Below are positions 20,503 through 28,074 of a stretch of DNA of 64,000 nt, one piece after another. The notes below the pieces were generated by a model. That model searched no databases, was not told the origin of the DNA, and worked only from the letters and a program-made list of their open reading frames with translations. The translations under genes were made by a program, and so were the position numbers. Position 1 is the first letter of the stretch, and each line of letters begins with the position of its first letter. Source of the stretch: Roseiflexus sp034432635 (lineage in GTDB: Bacteria > Chloroflexota > Chloroflexia > Chloroflexales > Roseiflexaceae); assembly GCA_034432635.1 (NCBI GenBank), contig DAOUBK010000046.1, forward strand, positions 41,863 through 105,862. Direction: 5' to 3'.

Positions 20503-21521
20503 CAGCCGCGCCATGCCTGACGTTCTTCTGCGAACTGGAGCGTACAGCACTGGTTCGGCTGTTTGCCGAACCGACGGTTATTGAGCATGTGCGGGCGCTG
20601 GGTGCAGGAATATGCATCGGCGTGCTGGACCTGAGCGCAGAACGGGCTGCAGTGCTGCGTCGCCTGAGCGACGCAGGTATTCCGCTGACTGCCTGGCTGT
20701 TGTTGTCGGAAGATCAGGGGTACTGGTTCAATGTGAACAATTATCGCCAGGCGGTGGCGCGATACGCTTCTTTTCGAGAATGGACAGCGGAGCACGGATT
20801 GACCTAGCGCGCAATCGGTCTGGATATTGAGTTCGACATGCGCGATCTGCGCGCTATTCTCGCGGATCGTCGCCATCTGGCGCGGGTGATGCTGCACAAT
20901 CTGTTCGATCACCAGCACCGGCGCCACGCAGTTGCCGCGTACCGCGAACTGGCGGAACGGATACGCGCAGATGGATACCAGACTGAAAGCTACATCCTGC
21001 CATTTGCGCTCGATGAGCGGCACGTCAACGCAACCTTGTTGCAGTGCCTGACAGGGTTACTGGATGTACCGGTTGACTGCGAACTGCCCATGCTCTACAG
21101 CAGTTTTCTGCGTCCCTTTGGGGCAGGCGTGCTGTGGAGCTACGGGCGCGAAGTCCAGGCGCTGGAGATCGGCAGCACAGGCGGCGGGGTGAGCGTCGGC
21201 GGCGCTGACCAGATTGCACCGTTGTCGTGGGAAGAGCTGGCGTGTGATCTGCGCCTTGCGTATCGTCTGTGCAATACGATTGCCATCTTCAGCCTGGAAG
21301 GATGTGTGTGCGCGGGGTACCTGGAACGTTTGTGCTCGTTCGATTGGGACGCTCCGGTTGATCTTCCGGTGCACGAAGCTCTTCAGGTCGAATGCTTTCG
21401 CTTTCTGCTGCGTTCTGTCGTGTGGATGGGCGCCGCTGCACCACAGATTGCGTTGGCGCTGGTATGCGCATGGGCGATATGGCGGGGTCGCTGCGCGCAA
21501 CACGGCAAGGTGGAAGAGTGA
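20499..21521 (+). pseudogene. TIM-barrel-like protein interrupted by one in-frame TAG (340 codons)
   Basis: The reading frame from the ATG at 20499 is broken only by TAG at 20805-20807 (codon 103) and continues in the same frame for 238 more codons. The protein pattern also continues across it: FREWTAEHGLT, stop, RAIGLDIEFDMRDLRAIL. The family is unrecognised. GLDIE at a strand end, the preceding SEDQGYWFNVNNY and the later YSSFLRPFGAGVLWSYG suggest a glycosidase-like TIM barrel. A possible membrane segment lies near the C-terminus. The start overlaps the purC stop (ATGA). A single point change such as TGG or CAG to TAG would account for it. A second start at 20838 could give a 227-residue fragment, but no clear ribosome site precedes it. 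Confidence 0.7.
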
Positions 21522-21587
21522 TAGACGAGATGGGACCCATGTGCCGAAATGACGAATCCTGAACCCAGCAGGAAGGACGATAGCACA

Positions 21588-21686
21588 GGTGAGAGACGGC
21601 GCGGGTGAGACGACAGTACGGGTGAGAGACGGCGCGGGTGAGGCAATGGTACGGGTGGGACGATGGAAAGGGTAAGACGATGGCAC
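21588..21686. repeat. Tandem repeat, 33-bp period built of 16-17-bp units
   Basis: About six units beginning GGGTGAGA or GGGTGGGA. Copies one and two of the 33-bp period (21588-21620 and 21621-21653) share their first 22 bases; the third is degenerate. It fills the gap between two converging genes. Confidence 0.75.
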
Positions 21687-21747
21687 TGCCGTCGTCCACC
21701 CCTGCCGGCACTTGCGGCAGACAGGTGTATCGTCGCCGATCTCGCAG

Positions 21748-22794
21748 TCACACCTGCATACTGGCAACGAACACCGGATTGGCGTACAACCACGGTCTGC
21801 CACGACGGTATGCTTCCAGACGATAGACGCCGGGCATGATGACCGAGTGCCGCAGGATGCGCAGTCCACGCGCCAGGATGCGTCCGTCGTGGATCAGATG
21901 CACTTCAGCATCGCATCCTACATCGGCGACGAAGGTGAGCGGTCCGCCACGCAGACTGGCGGTATCACCTGGATGCCAGCGTTCAGCACCGCGTACCGCA
22001 TGAAACGTCAGATTCGGACAATCGCCGTCGAGACGATTGACGAAATAGGATCGCCCATTCGCCAGAGCGTCGAGCACAGTGTGAATTGCCGCGACTGGAT
22101 CGAGCGATAACCGTTCTGGCAGGAGTACATAGTTGGTCAGCGTACCAAACATCCAGCGGTAGGGAAAGACTTCAACCTTCCCCCATAATGCCTGACGGAC
22201 GAAAGCATGGGCGTCGACCCCGCCAACGCCAAAGGTGCGCCGTCCTGCCATATTGAGCCGATCCCACCACGCCATGGTTTCCGGTGTCGGACCGCTTATT
22301 CCGAGACGCGGAAAAAAGTAGATCAGTTCCTTGTTACGCGAGGTGAGATGCTCACCCCAATCGCTCATCAGATTCCATAATTCGATCCCGACGGTGCGCC
22401 CGTTGCGCTGGCGCGGACCATCGATGCCCCAATCGTTCCAACGGTAGATGTCTTTGAAACTGTTTTTCACCCGCTCATCGGGATGGGCAATGATGCCGAA
22501 TCCGCCGGCGTCGTACACCTGATCAACGAACGTTTGCGGCGGCAGGCGATTGTCGATGACGCGATCAATGCTGAGCGCCAGAAAATGGTTACGCGCCGGC
22601 GTAATCTCGTGACCAACGATGACCAGCACATCGTTCTGCCACCCTTCCCAGGGCTTTGCCCGCAAGTCGTCGTGGTCGGTGATGATAATCCAGCGCAACC
22701 CGGCGTCACGCGCTGCACGCGCCAGGTCTTCGACGCTGCCGCTACCATCGGAGAAGCGGGTATGCATGTGAAGCGCGCCAGGGTAGTGGTACAT
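21748..22794 (-). CDS. PHP-domain phosphoesterase family protein, 348 aa
   Basis: Predicted metal-dependent phosphoesterase of the PHP superfamily. The N-terminal HMHTRFSDGSGSVEDLARAA, TDHDD, VGHEIT and IIAHPDE supply the usual His and Asp metal ligands, and GVGGVDAHA provides the later site. The last 100 residues (from about 245) look like a beta-sandwich after the catalytic domain, so the protein may act on a surface or secreted substrate, although no signal peptide is visible. I start at the ATG at 22794. The frame extends to 22827, but that part is a GTTCTC heptamer repeat rather than conserved protein. Divergent from the M20 peptidase gene. Confidence 0.82.
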   Translation of the reverse strand: MYHYPGALHMHTRFSDGSGSVEDLARAARDAGLRWIIITDHDDLRAKPWEGWQNDVLVIVGHEITPARNHFLALSIDRVIDNRLPPQTFVDQVYDAGGFGIIAHPDERVKNSFKDIYRWNDWGIDGPRQRNGRTVGIELWNLMSDWGEHLTSRNKELIYFFPRLGISGPTPETMAWWDRLNMAGRRTFGVGGVDAHAFVRQALWGKVEVFPYRWMFGTLTNYVLLPERLSLDPVAAIHTVLDALANGRSYFVNRLDGDCPNLTFHAVRGAERWHPGDTASLRGGPLTFVADVGCDAEVHLIHDGRILARGLRILRHSVIMPGVYRLEAYRRGRPWLYANPVFVASMQV

Positions 22795-22799
22795 GGTGA

Positions 22800-22818
22800 G
22801 AACTGAGAACCGAGAACC
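22800..22818 (-). repeat. GTTCTC-type heptamer repeat, copy 1
   Basis: The 19 bases read on the minus strand as three heptamer steps (GTTCTCG, GTTCTCA, GTTC). An identical 19-base copy lies at 58070-58088 at the beginning of a glycosyltransferase gene. Confidence 0.7.
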
Positions 22819-22907
22819 GTGGTACACTATGCGGCAATAGTATAAACGATCACTGCCGGTTCCTGATAAGGAGCCTTTACGCTGTTGCGTTTGAAGGGTT
22901 GCACACT

Positions 22908-24254
22908 ATGAATCGTTTCGATGCGCACATTGAAGAAAATAAGGGGCGCTACTTCGACGAACTCTGCGCGTTGCTGCGTCAGCCGTCAATTGCAGCCCAG
23001 GGGATTGGTATCGAGGAGACGGCGACGCTCGTTGCACAGCGGCTCGAACGGCTCGGTGCACAGGTGGAGATATCCCGCATGCCCGGCGCTGCACCGGTCG
23101 TGTATGGCAGTATCGGCAACGGTACGCGGACGCTCCTGGTCTACGATCACTACGACGTTCAACCGCCGGAACCGCTCGACCTGTGGCATTCTCCGCCTTT
23201 TGAACCGACCCTGCGCGACGGCAAACTGTACGCACGCGGTGTTGCAGATAACAAGGGCAACCTGATGCTCCGCATTCAGGCTATCGAGTCATGGCTTGCC
23301 ACGCAGGGCGAACTCCCCTGTCGCATCAACTTTCTCGTCGAAGGTGAAGAAGAGATCGGATCGGTCAACCTCGAGGCTTTCTGCCAGAGCCATCCCGAAC
23401 TGTTGCGCGCCGATGGATGTCTGTGGGAAACTGGAGGGGTAAATGCACTCGAGCAACCCACCATCGCATGTGGCGCAAAGGGTATCTGCTATGTTGAACT
23501 GGTGGTGCGTGGCGCAGCGTATGACCTGCACTCCGCCAATGCAACGATGGTTCCCAATCCGGCGTGGCGCCTCGTATGGGCGCTAGCGACGCTCAAGGCG
23601 CCCGATGAGCGGGTGCTGATACCCGGCTTTTACGACCGTGTGCGTCCGCCATCGGAAGCGGACATGGCGGCGCTGGCACGCATCCCCCTCGACGACGATG
23701 CGCTGCTGGCGGATTTCGGCATTCCGCAGTTTCTCGGTGGCATGCGTGGGATTGAGCGTCTGAAAGCACATCTATTCAATCCTACCTGTACGATCTGCGG
23801 CTTGTTTGCCGGATACACCGGCGAAGGATCGAAGACGGTGCTGCCGTCCGAAGCACGCGCCAAGATCGACTTTCGCCTGGTTCCCGATATGGATCCGGCA
23901 GATGTGGTAGCGGCGTTGCGCCAGCATCTCGATGCACACGGCTTCGACGATATCGCAATCATCGAGTATGGGCACGAGAAACCGGGACGCTCCGATCCCA
24001 ATTCGCATGTTGTTCAGGCAATGACGACCGCTATTCGGGCAACATATCACAAAGAACCCGTCATTTACCCCACGATGGCGGGCACCGGCCCAGTCTACCC
24101 GGTTTGCACCACCGTGGGTACACCCATGGCATCGGGGTGCGGCACAGGATACCAGGGATCCCAGGTGCACGCACCCAATGAAAACATTCGTCTGGACGAC
24201 TACTGGACGGCAATGCGCTGCATGGGGGCGTTCATTCAGGCGTTTGCAGCATAG
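22908..24254 (+). CDS. M20-family dipeptidase/peptidase, 448 aa
   Basis: Zinc metallopeptidase of family M20 (ArgE/DapE/CPG2-like, closest to the M20 dipeptidase subgroup). Metal and catalytic stretches are YDHYDVQPPEPLDLW, LYARGVADNKGN, LVEGEEEIGS and the later YPTMAGTGPVYPV. The lid or dimerisation domain lies between about residues 190 and 310. The ATG at 22908 has GAAGGG nine bases upstream and is preferred to a TTG at 22899. The next gene starts two bases after the stop, so the peptidase is cotranscribed with a glycosyltransferase. Substrate unknown. Confidence 0.92.
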   Translation: MNRFDAHIEENKGRYFDELCALLRQPSIAAQGIGIEETATLVAQRLERLGAQVEISRMPGAAPVVYGSIGNGTRTLLVYDHYDVQPPEPLDLWHSPPFEPTLRDGKLYARGVADNKGNLMLRIQAIESWLATQGELPCRINFLVEGEEEIGSVNLEAFCQSHPELLRADGCLWETGGVNALEQPTIACGAKGICYVELVVRGAAYDLHSANATMVPNPAWRLVWALATLKAPDERVLIPGFYDRVRPPSEADMAALARIPLDDDALLADFGIPQFLGGMRGIERLKAHLFNPTCTICGLFAGYTGEGSKTVLPSEARAKIDFRLVPDMDPADVVAALRQHLDAHGFDDIAIIEYGHEKPGRSDPNSHVVQAMTTAIRATYHKEPVIYPTMAGTGPVYPVCTTVGTPMASGCGTGYQGSQVHAPNENIRLDDYWTAMRCMGAFIQAFAA

Positions 24255-24256
24255 CA

Positions 24257-25366
24257 GTGCATATTCTTCACATCTACAAAGACTATCCGCCGGTTTTGGG
24301 CGGCATTGAGGGGCACGTGCGCGACCTAGCAGAAGGACTGGTTGCGCGCGGGCATCGGGTGACGGTACTGGTGACCAGTACGGATCGCCGCACATGCATT
24401 GAACAATCATCGCCGGCTCTGACTGTGATCCGGGCGGCGCGGATGCTACATCTGGCATCGACGCCGCTTAGCCCGGCAATGATTGCACTGGCGCGCACGA
24501 TTTTTGCTGACATTGTTCATCTCCAATTTCCCTACCCGCCAGGCGATCTGGCGGCGCTGGCAGCGCCTGGATCGCCGCCGCTGATCGTTTCCTACCAGAG
24601 CGATATTGTGCGGCAAAAGAACCTGCTGCGCATCTATCGACCATTACAGGCGCTGACGCTACGCCGTGCTGCCCGGATCATCGCATCGAGTCCAGGGTAT
24701 ATTGTATCTTCCCCTTTCCTCCGTCCTCACGCGACGAAGTGTGATGTCGTTCCTCTCGGCATCGACGTGATGCGTTTTACTCCAGGAAACAGACAGGCGC
24801 GTGATGTCCTGCGGCTGCTGTTCGTCGGGCGACTGCGGTATTACAAGGGGCTGCATGTCCTGATTGAAGCGCTGCGACGGGTTGCAGGCGCGGAACTCTG
24901 GATTGCCGGAGACGGTCCAGAGCGTATGCGACTGGAGCGGCAGGTTATCGATGCCGGCTTGGGTGACCGGGTGCGCTTTCTGGGGGATGTCGCTGATGAA
25001 GATCTTCCGGATTTGTACCGTCAGGCGGATGTCTTTGTGCTGCCTTCGCACCTGCGCGCAGAGGCGTTTGGCATTGCGCTGGCGGAAGCGCTCGCAAGCG
25101 GTCTGCCGTGCATCAGCACTGCCCTAGGAACCGGAACCGATTTTGTGAACATCCATAACGAGACTGGTCTGGTTGTTCCACCAGGTGATGTGACGGCGCT
25201 GGCGCAGGCGATCCAGCGGCTGCTGGACGACCCGGCGCTACGTCAGCGCTTTGGCGCTGCTGGCGTCCGCCGTGTACGGGAACTCTTTGTGCGCGAGCGC
25301 ATGATCAATGGTATCGAACGGGTCTATCGTCAGGTAGCGAATGAGAGGTGTTGCAGCGTTGTGTGA
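24257..25366 (+). CDS. GT4-family glycosyltransferase, 369 aa
   Basis: Retaining GT-B glycosyltransferase that should transfer a sugar from a nucleotide donor to a lipid or polysaccharide. It begins HILHIYKDYPPVLGGIEGHVRDLAEGL, read across residues 2-28, the typical glycine-rich acceptor loop. The C-terminal Rossmann half has LLFVGRLRYYKGLHVLIEAL, IAGDGPE and the nucleotide-sugar motif EAFGIALAEALASGLPCIST. The GTG start two bases after the M20 stop is the only one that keeps the N-terminal strand. No other polysaccharide genes adjoin, so the product is unknown. Confidence 0.92.
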   Translation: MHILHIYKDYPPVLGGIEGHVRDLAEGLVARGHRVTVLVTSTDRRTCIEQSSPALTVIRAARMLHLASTPLSPAMIALARTIFADIVHLQFPYPPGDLAALAAPGSPPLIVSYQSDIVRQKNLLRIYRPLQALTLRRAARIIASSPGYIVSSPFLRPHATKCDVVPLGIDVMRFTPGNRQARDVLRLLFVGRLRYYKGLHVLIEALRRVAGAELWIAGDGPERMRLERQVIDAGLGDRVRFLGDVADEDLPDLYRQADVFVLPSHLRAEAFGIALAEALASGLPCISTALGTGTDFVNIHNETGLVVPPGDVTALAQAIQRLLDDPALRQRFGAAGVRRVRELFVRERMINGIERVYRQVANERCCSVV

Positions 25367-25383
25367 GTTTCCAGGCGCTATCT

Positions 25384-25423
25384 GGTTCAACGTTCAACGT
25401 TTCCGGGCATTCCTCGCCCGCAG
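25384..25423 (+). repeat. Dispersed intergenic repeat with heptamer, copy 1
   Basis: GGTTCAACGTTCAACG followed by TTTCCGGGCATTCCTCGCCC. A second copy in inverted orientation lies at 35811-35844, with about 24 of 29 aligned bases identical outside the heptamers. Confidence 0.6.
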
Positions 25424-25478
25424 TAGTACTGTATGCAGACAATGGGGGACCGAAACGAATTTCGGATAGGCTCTTAGT

Positions 25479-25760
25479 TCATTTGCATTCATAAACAACC
25501 TCCCTGAAATACCCCTTGATATCTTTCAGATCGATGACACTTACCGGTCTATCGATCTCCATGAGGCATTCGGCGACAGTACGGAAATATTCGTTGTCGG
25601 GAACGCCCTCCACACCGAGATCGATGTCGGACTCCGGACGGTAGTCTCCTCTTGCCAGTGAGCCGTACAGAATGATCCTCTGCGCTCCGTGATGAACCAG
25701 GATCGACTTCGCTTTTTCAACGTCGTCCAGAATATCCGGAGGAAGGTGCGTTTTGGTCAA
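25479..25760 (-). CDS. MNT-type nucleotidyltransferase domain protein, 93 aa
   Basis: Minimal nucleotidyltransferase with the motif GSLARGDYRPESDIDL (residues about 33-48), which holds the Gly-Ser and Asp-x-Asp of the polymerase-beta fold. Such proteins usually act as the antitoxin-like partner of a HEPN protein, which they inactivate by AMPylation. No HEPN gene is next to it: the gaps on both sides are 112 and 51 bases. The gene is less GC-rich than its neighbours, which hints at transfer. It may be an orphan or serve another HEPN protein elsewhere. A CCGAAA, four bases, TTTCGG hairpin at 25450-25465 follows the stop. Confidence 0.85.
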   Translation of the reverse strand: MTKTHLPPDILDDVEKAKSILVHHGAQRIILYGSLARGDYRPESDIDLGVEGVPDNEYFRTVAECLMEIDRPVSVIDLKDIKGYFREVVYECK

Positions 25761-25811
25761 TCGCTGCTCTGCTATACTACCGGCTTCTTACTGAAACAGT
25801 AGTCGCCCCAA

Positions 25812-26969
25812 TTATACCCGCTCGATAATCGTCGCGTTCGCCATGCCGCCTCCTTCACAGATGGCGATCAATCCGTAACGTCCACCGCGTCGCTCCAGTT
25901 CGTACAGCAGCGTCGCCATGATCCGCGCACCGGTTGCACCCAGCGGGTGACCAAGCGCAATTGCACCACCGTTAACGTTGACTCGCTCCCACGGTGCGCC
26001 GATCTCACGTTGCCACGCAAGCACAACCGGTGCAAATGCTTCATTGACTTCGAACAGGTCGATGTCGCCTACCTGGAGACCTGCACCCTCCAGTACACGG
26101 CGCGTCGCCGGGATGGGACCGGTCAGCATGGTGATCGGATCGACACCGACGATGGCAAAAGCGACGAACCGCGCCCGTGGACGCAGCCCAAACGCCTGGA
26201 CAGCGAATGGCGATGCGATCAGCGTTGCGGCAGCGCCGTCCGAAATCTGGCTGGCGTTGCCGGCAGTAATCAGATCCAGACCGGGGAAGGCGGGTTTGAG
26301 AGCAGCAAGTTGATCGGCTGACGTATCGGGACGGATGCCTTCATCAGCGTCGAAGTGCGCACCGTCTCTCAACGACACCGGGATAATCTCGGTAGTGAAA
26401 CGTCCGACAGCGTGCGCGCTGGCAGCCAGATGATGACTGCGCAGGCTGTACCGGTCGAGATCTTCGCGGGTAAAACCCCATTCGCGCGCGATCCACTCTG
26501 CGCCGCGCGCCTGATCGAACCATCCGCCCTCCAATCGGTAGCGGGTTGCCAGCCCTGGGCTGAGTGGCGTGCCAGGACCAGCCAGTAACGAAGCGCCGAT
26601 CGGCACACGGGTCATCGACTCGACACCCGCGGCAATCACCAGGTCGTACACGCCTGCCATAACCCCCTGCGCAGCGAAGTGGATCGCCTGTAAACTCGAT
26701 CCACACTGCCGGTCAATGGTGGTTGCTGGAACCGATTCGGGCAGACCGGCGGCAAGCCAGGCGTTCCGTGCGATATTGGCAGTCTGTTCACCCGACTGAC
26801 CAACGCAACCGGCGATCACATCGTCGATGGCGGCAGGATCGACACCGGTGCGCGCCAGCAGCGCCGCGATGTGCTGCCCCAGCAGATCAACCGGATGCAT
26901 ATCGCGCAGCGCCCTGCCACGCTTCCCGATCGGCGTGCGCACCGCATCGATGATCAACGCTTCCGGCAT
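25812..26969 (-). CDS. Thiolase (acetyl-CoA acyltransferase family), 385 aa
   Basis: Thiolase that condenses or cleaves acyl-CoA with acetyl-CoA. The nucleophilic cysteine is in TIDRQCGSSLQAIHFAAQG, the histidine in GGAIALGHPLGATGARI, and the second cysteine in ICEGGGMANATII. The length is typical. I start at MPEALIID (26969) behind an AGGGGGAAGA site; the open frame upstream adds 13 unconserved residues. Sequence alone does not separate biosynthetic (AtoB) from degradative (FadA) roles. It lies 11 bases after ilvE and is probably cotranscribed. Confidence 0.93.
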   Translation of the reverse strand: MPEALIIDAVRTPIGKRGRALRDMHPVDLLGQHIAALLARTGVDPAAIDDVIAGCVGQSGEQTANIARNAWLAAGLPESVPATTIDRQCGSSLQAIHFAAQGVMAGVYDLVIAAGVESMTRVPIGASLLAGPGTPLSPGLATRYRLEGGWFDQARGAEWIAREWGFTREDLDRYSLRSHHLAASAHAVGRFTTEIIPVSLRDGAHFDADEGIRPDTSADQLAALKPAFPGLDLITAGNASQISDGAAATLIASPFAVQAFGLRPRARFVAFAIVGVDPITMLTGPIPATRRVLEGAGLQVGDIDLFEVNEAFAPVVLAWQREIGAPWERVNVNGGAIALGHPLGATGARIMATLLYELERRGGRYGLIAICEGGGMANATIIERV

Positions 26970-26980
26970 GGCTCTTCCCC

Positions 26981-27907
26981 CTATTCCTGAGCATACACCG
27001 GTGTGCACCAGGCACGATACTTCGGCGCCTGACCACGCACCACTGCACCGTACAGTTCCACCAGACGCGCCGTTATTCTGCCAACGGCGCCATTCCCAAC
27101 CGGTCGCCGGTCGATCTCGATGATCGGCTTGACCTCGGCGCCAGTGCCACAGAAAAACGCTTCTTCGGTAACATACAGTTCCGTGCGGTCGATCGGTCGT
27201 TCGATCACCTGTATCCCTAACTCCGCCTGTGCCAGTTCCGCGACAACCCGGCGGGTGATCCCTTCCAGAATATCGCTGGTGATCGGCGGGGTGACAAGTG
27301 CGCCATGACGCACGATATACAGGTTTGCCGCGCTGGCTTCCGATACCTGCCCATCACTGCCAAGGACAATCGCTTCGTCGTAGCCGTTGAGCAGCGCCTC
27401 AGTCTTTGCCAGCGCCGAGTTCACATACCCGCCGGATACCTTCGCCCGCGATGGCATGATGTTATCTTCGATCCGGCGCCAGGAAGAGACGCAGGCGCGC
27501 ACCGCCGATCCGGGAATGTACTGTCCGAAGGGAACTGCATACAGCGCAAATGCGTCAGTCATATTGTTGAGACGAACGGCAATGGTGCGATCACTTTTGA
27601 AGACCAGCGGACGGATGTAGGCATCCTCACGAAACCCCTCGCGTCGCAGGAGTTCGACCGTCAGATTGCACAGGTCATCAACGCTATACGGCAGTTCCAT
27701 GAACATAATTGCGCACGAACGCTTCAGACGCTCCATATGTTCACGCAGATGAAACACGTAGAGTTGTGCTTCATCCGCATTCCAGTAGGCGCGGATGCCT
27801 TCGAACACGCCAAGACCATAGTTCAGCGCAGCCGTCATAACGCTGACCTGCGCCTGGTCGATCGGGATAAATTCGCCATTGAAGAAGGCAAAGCGATTGG
27901 CGCTCAT
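26981..27907 (-). CDS. ilvE: Branched-chain amino acid aminotransferase, 308 aa
   Basis: PLP enzyme of fold type IV that transaminates the 2-oxo acids of Leu, Ile and Val. It begins FAFFNGEFIPIDQAQVSV and has ALNYGLGVFEGIRAYW, RPLVFKSD, the PLP lysine region MPSRAKVSGGYVNSALAKTE, and GSDGQVSEASAANLYIV with EEAFFCGTGAEVKPI. The ATG at 27907 has GAGGTG six bases upstream; earlier starts would place that site inside the coding region. It leads the thiolase gene and has an extended -10 promoter at 27959-27967. Confidence 0.95.
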   Translation of the reverse strand: MSANRFAFFNGEFIPIDQAQVSVMTAALNYGLGVFEGIRAYWNADEAQLYVFHLREHMERLKRSCAIMFMELPYSVDDLCNLTVELLRREGFREDAYIRPLVFKSDRTIAVRLNNMTDAFALYAVPFGQYIPGSAVRACVSSWRRIEDNIMPSRAKVSGGYVNSALAKTEALLNGYDEAIVLGSDGQVSEASAANLYIVRHGALVTPPITSDILEGITRRVVAELAQAELGIQVIERPIDRTELYVTEEAFFCGTGAEVKPIIEIDRRPVGNGAVGRITARLVELYGAVVRGQAPKYRAWCTPVYAQE

Positions 27908-27958
27908 GGATGACACCTCGGATGGGATGCAAGAAGGCGGACTGGCAACAGTCTGTTT

Positions 27959-27967
27959 ATCATATCA
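27959..27967 (-). promoter_or_regulatory. Extended -10 promoter of ilvE
   Basis: TGaTATGAT on the minus strand; leader of about 45 bases to the ilvE start. No -35 is obvious. Confidence 0.5.
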
Positions 27968-28074
27968 CAGAGTCGGTCTTGCAGAACTGCCGGTCTACCC
28001 GTATCATACGCCAGCGCGCCTGTCCTCTGGATAGTCGAAGAGTCCCCTGGATTTTGGATGCATCGATACGTGCT

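Noticed and set aside
20805..20807. Recoded TAG (pyrrolysine) in the TIM-barrel-like gene
   Set aside because: No pyl genes are visible, the family is not a methylamine methyltransferase, and a single nonsense mutation is simpler.
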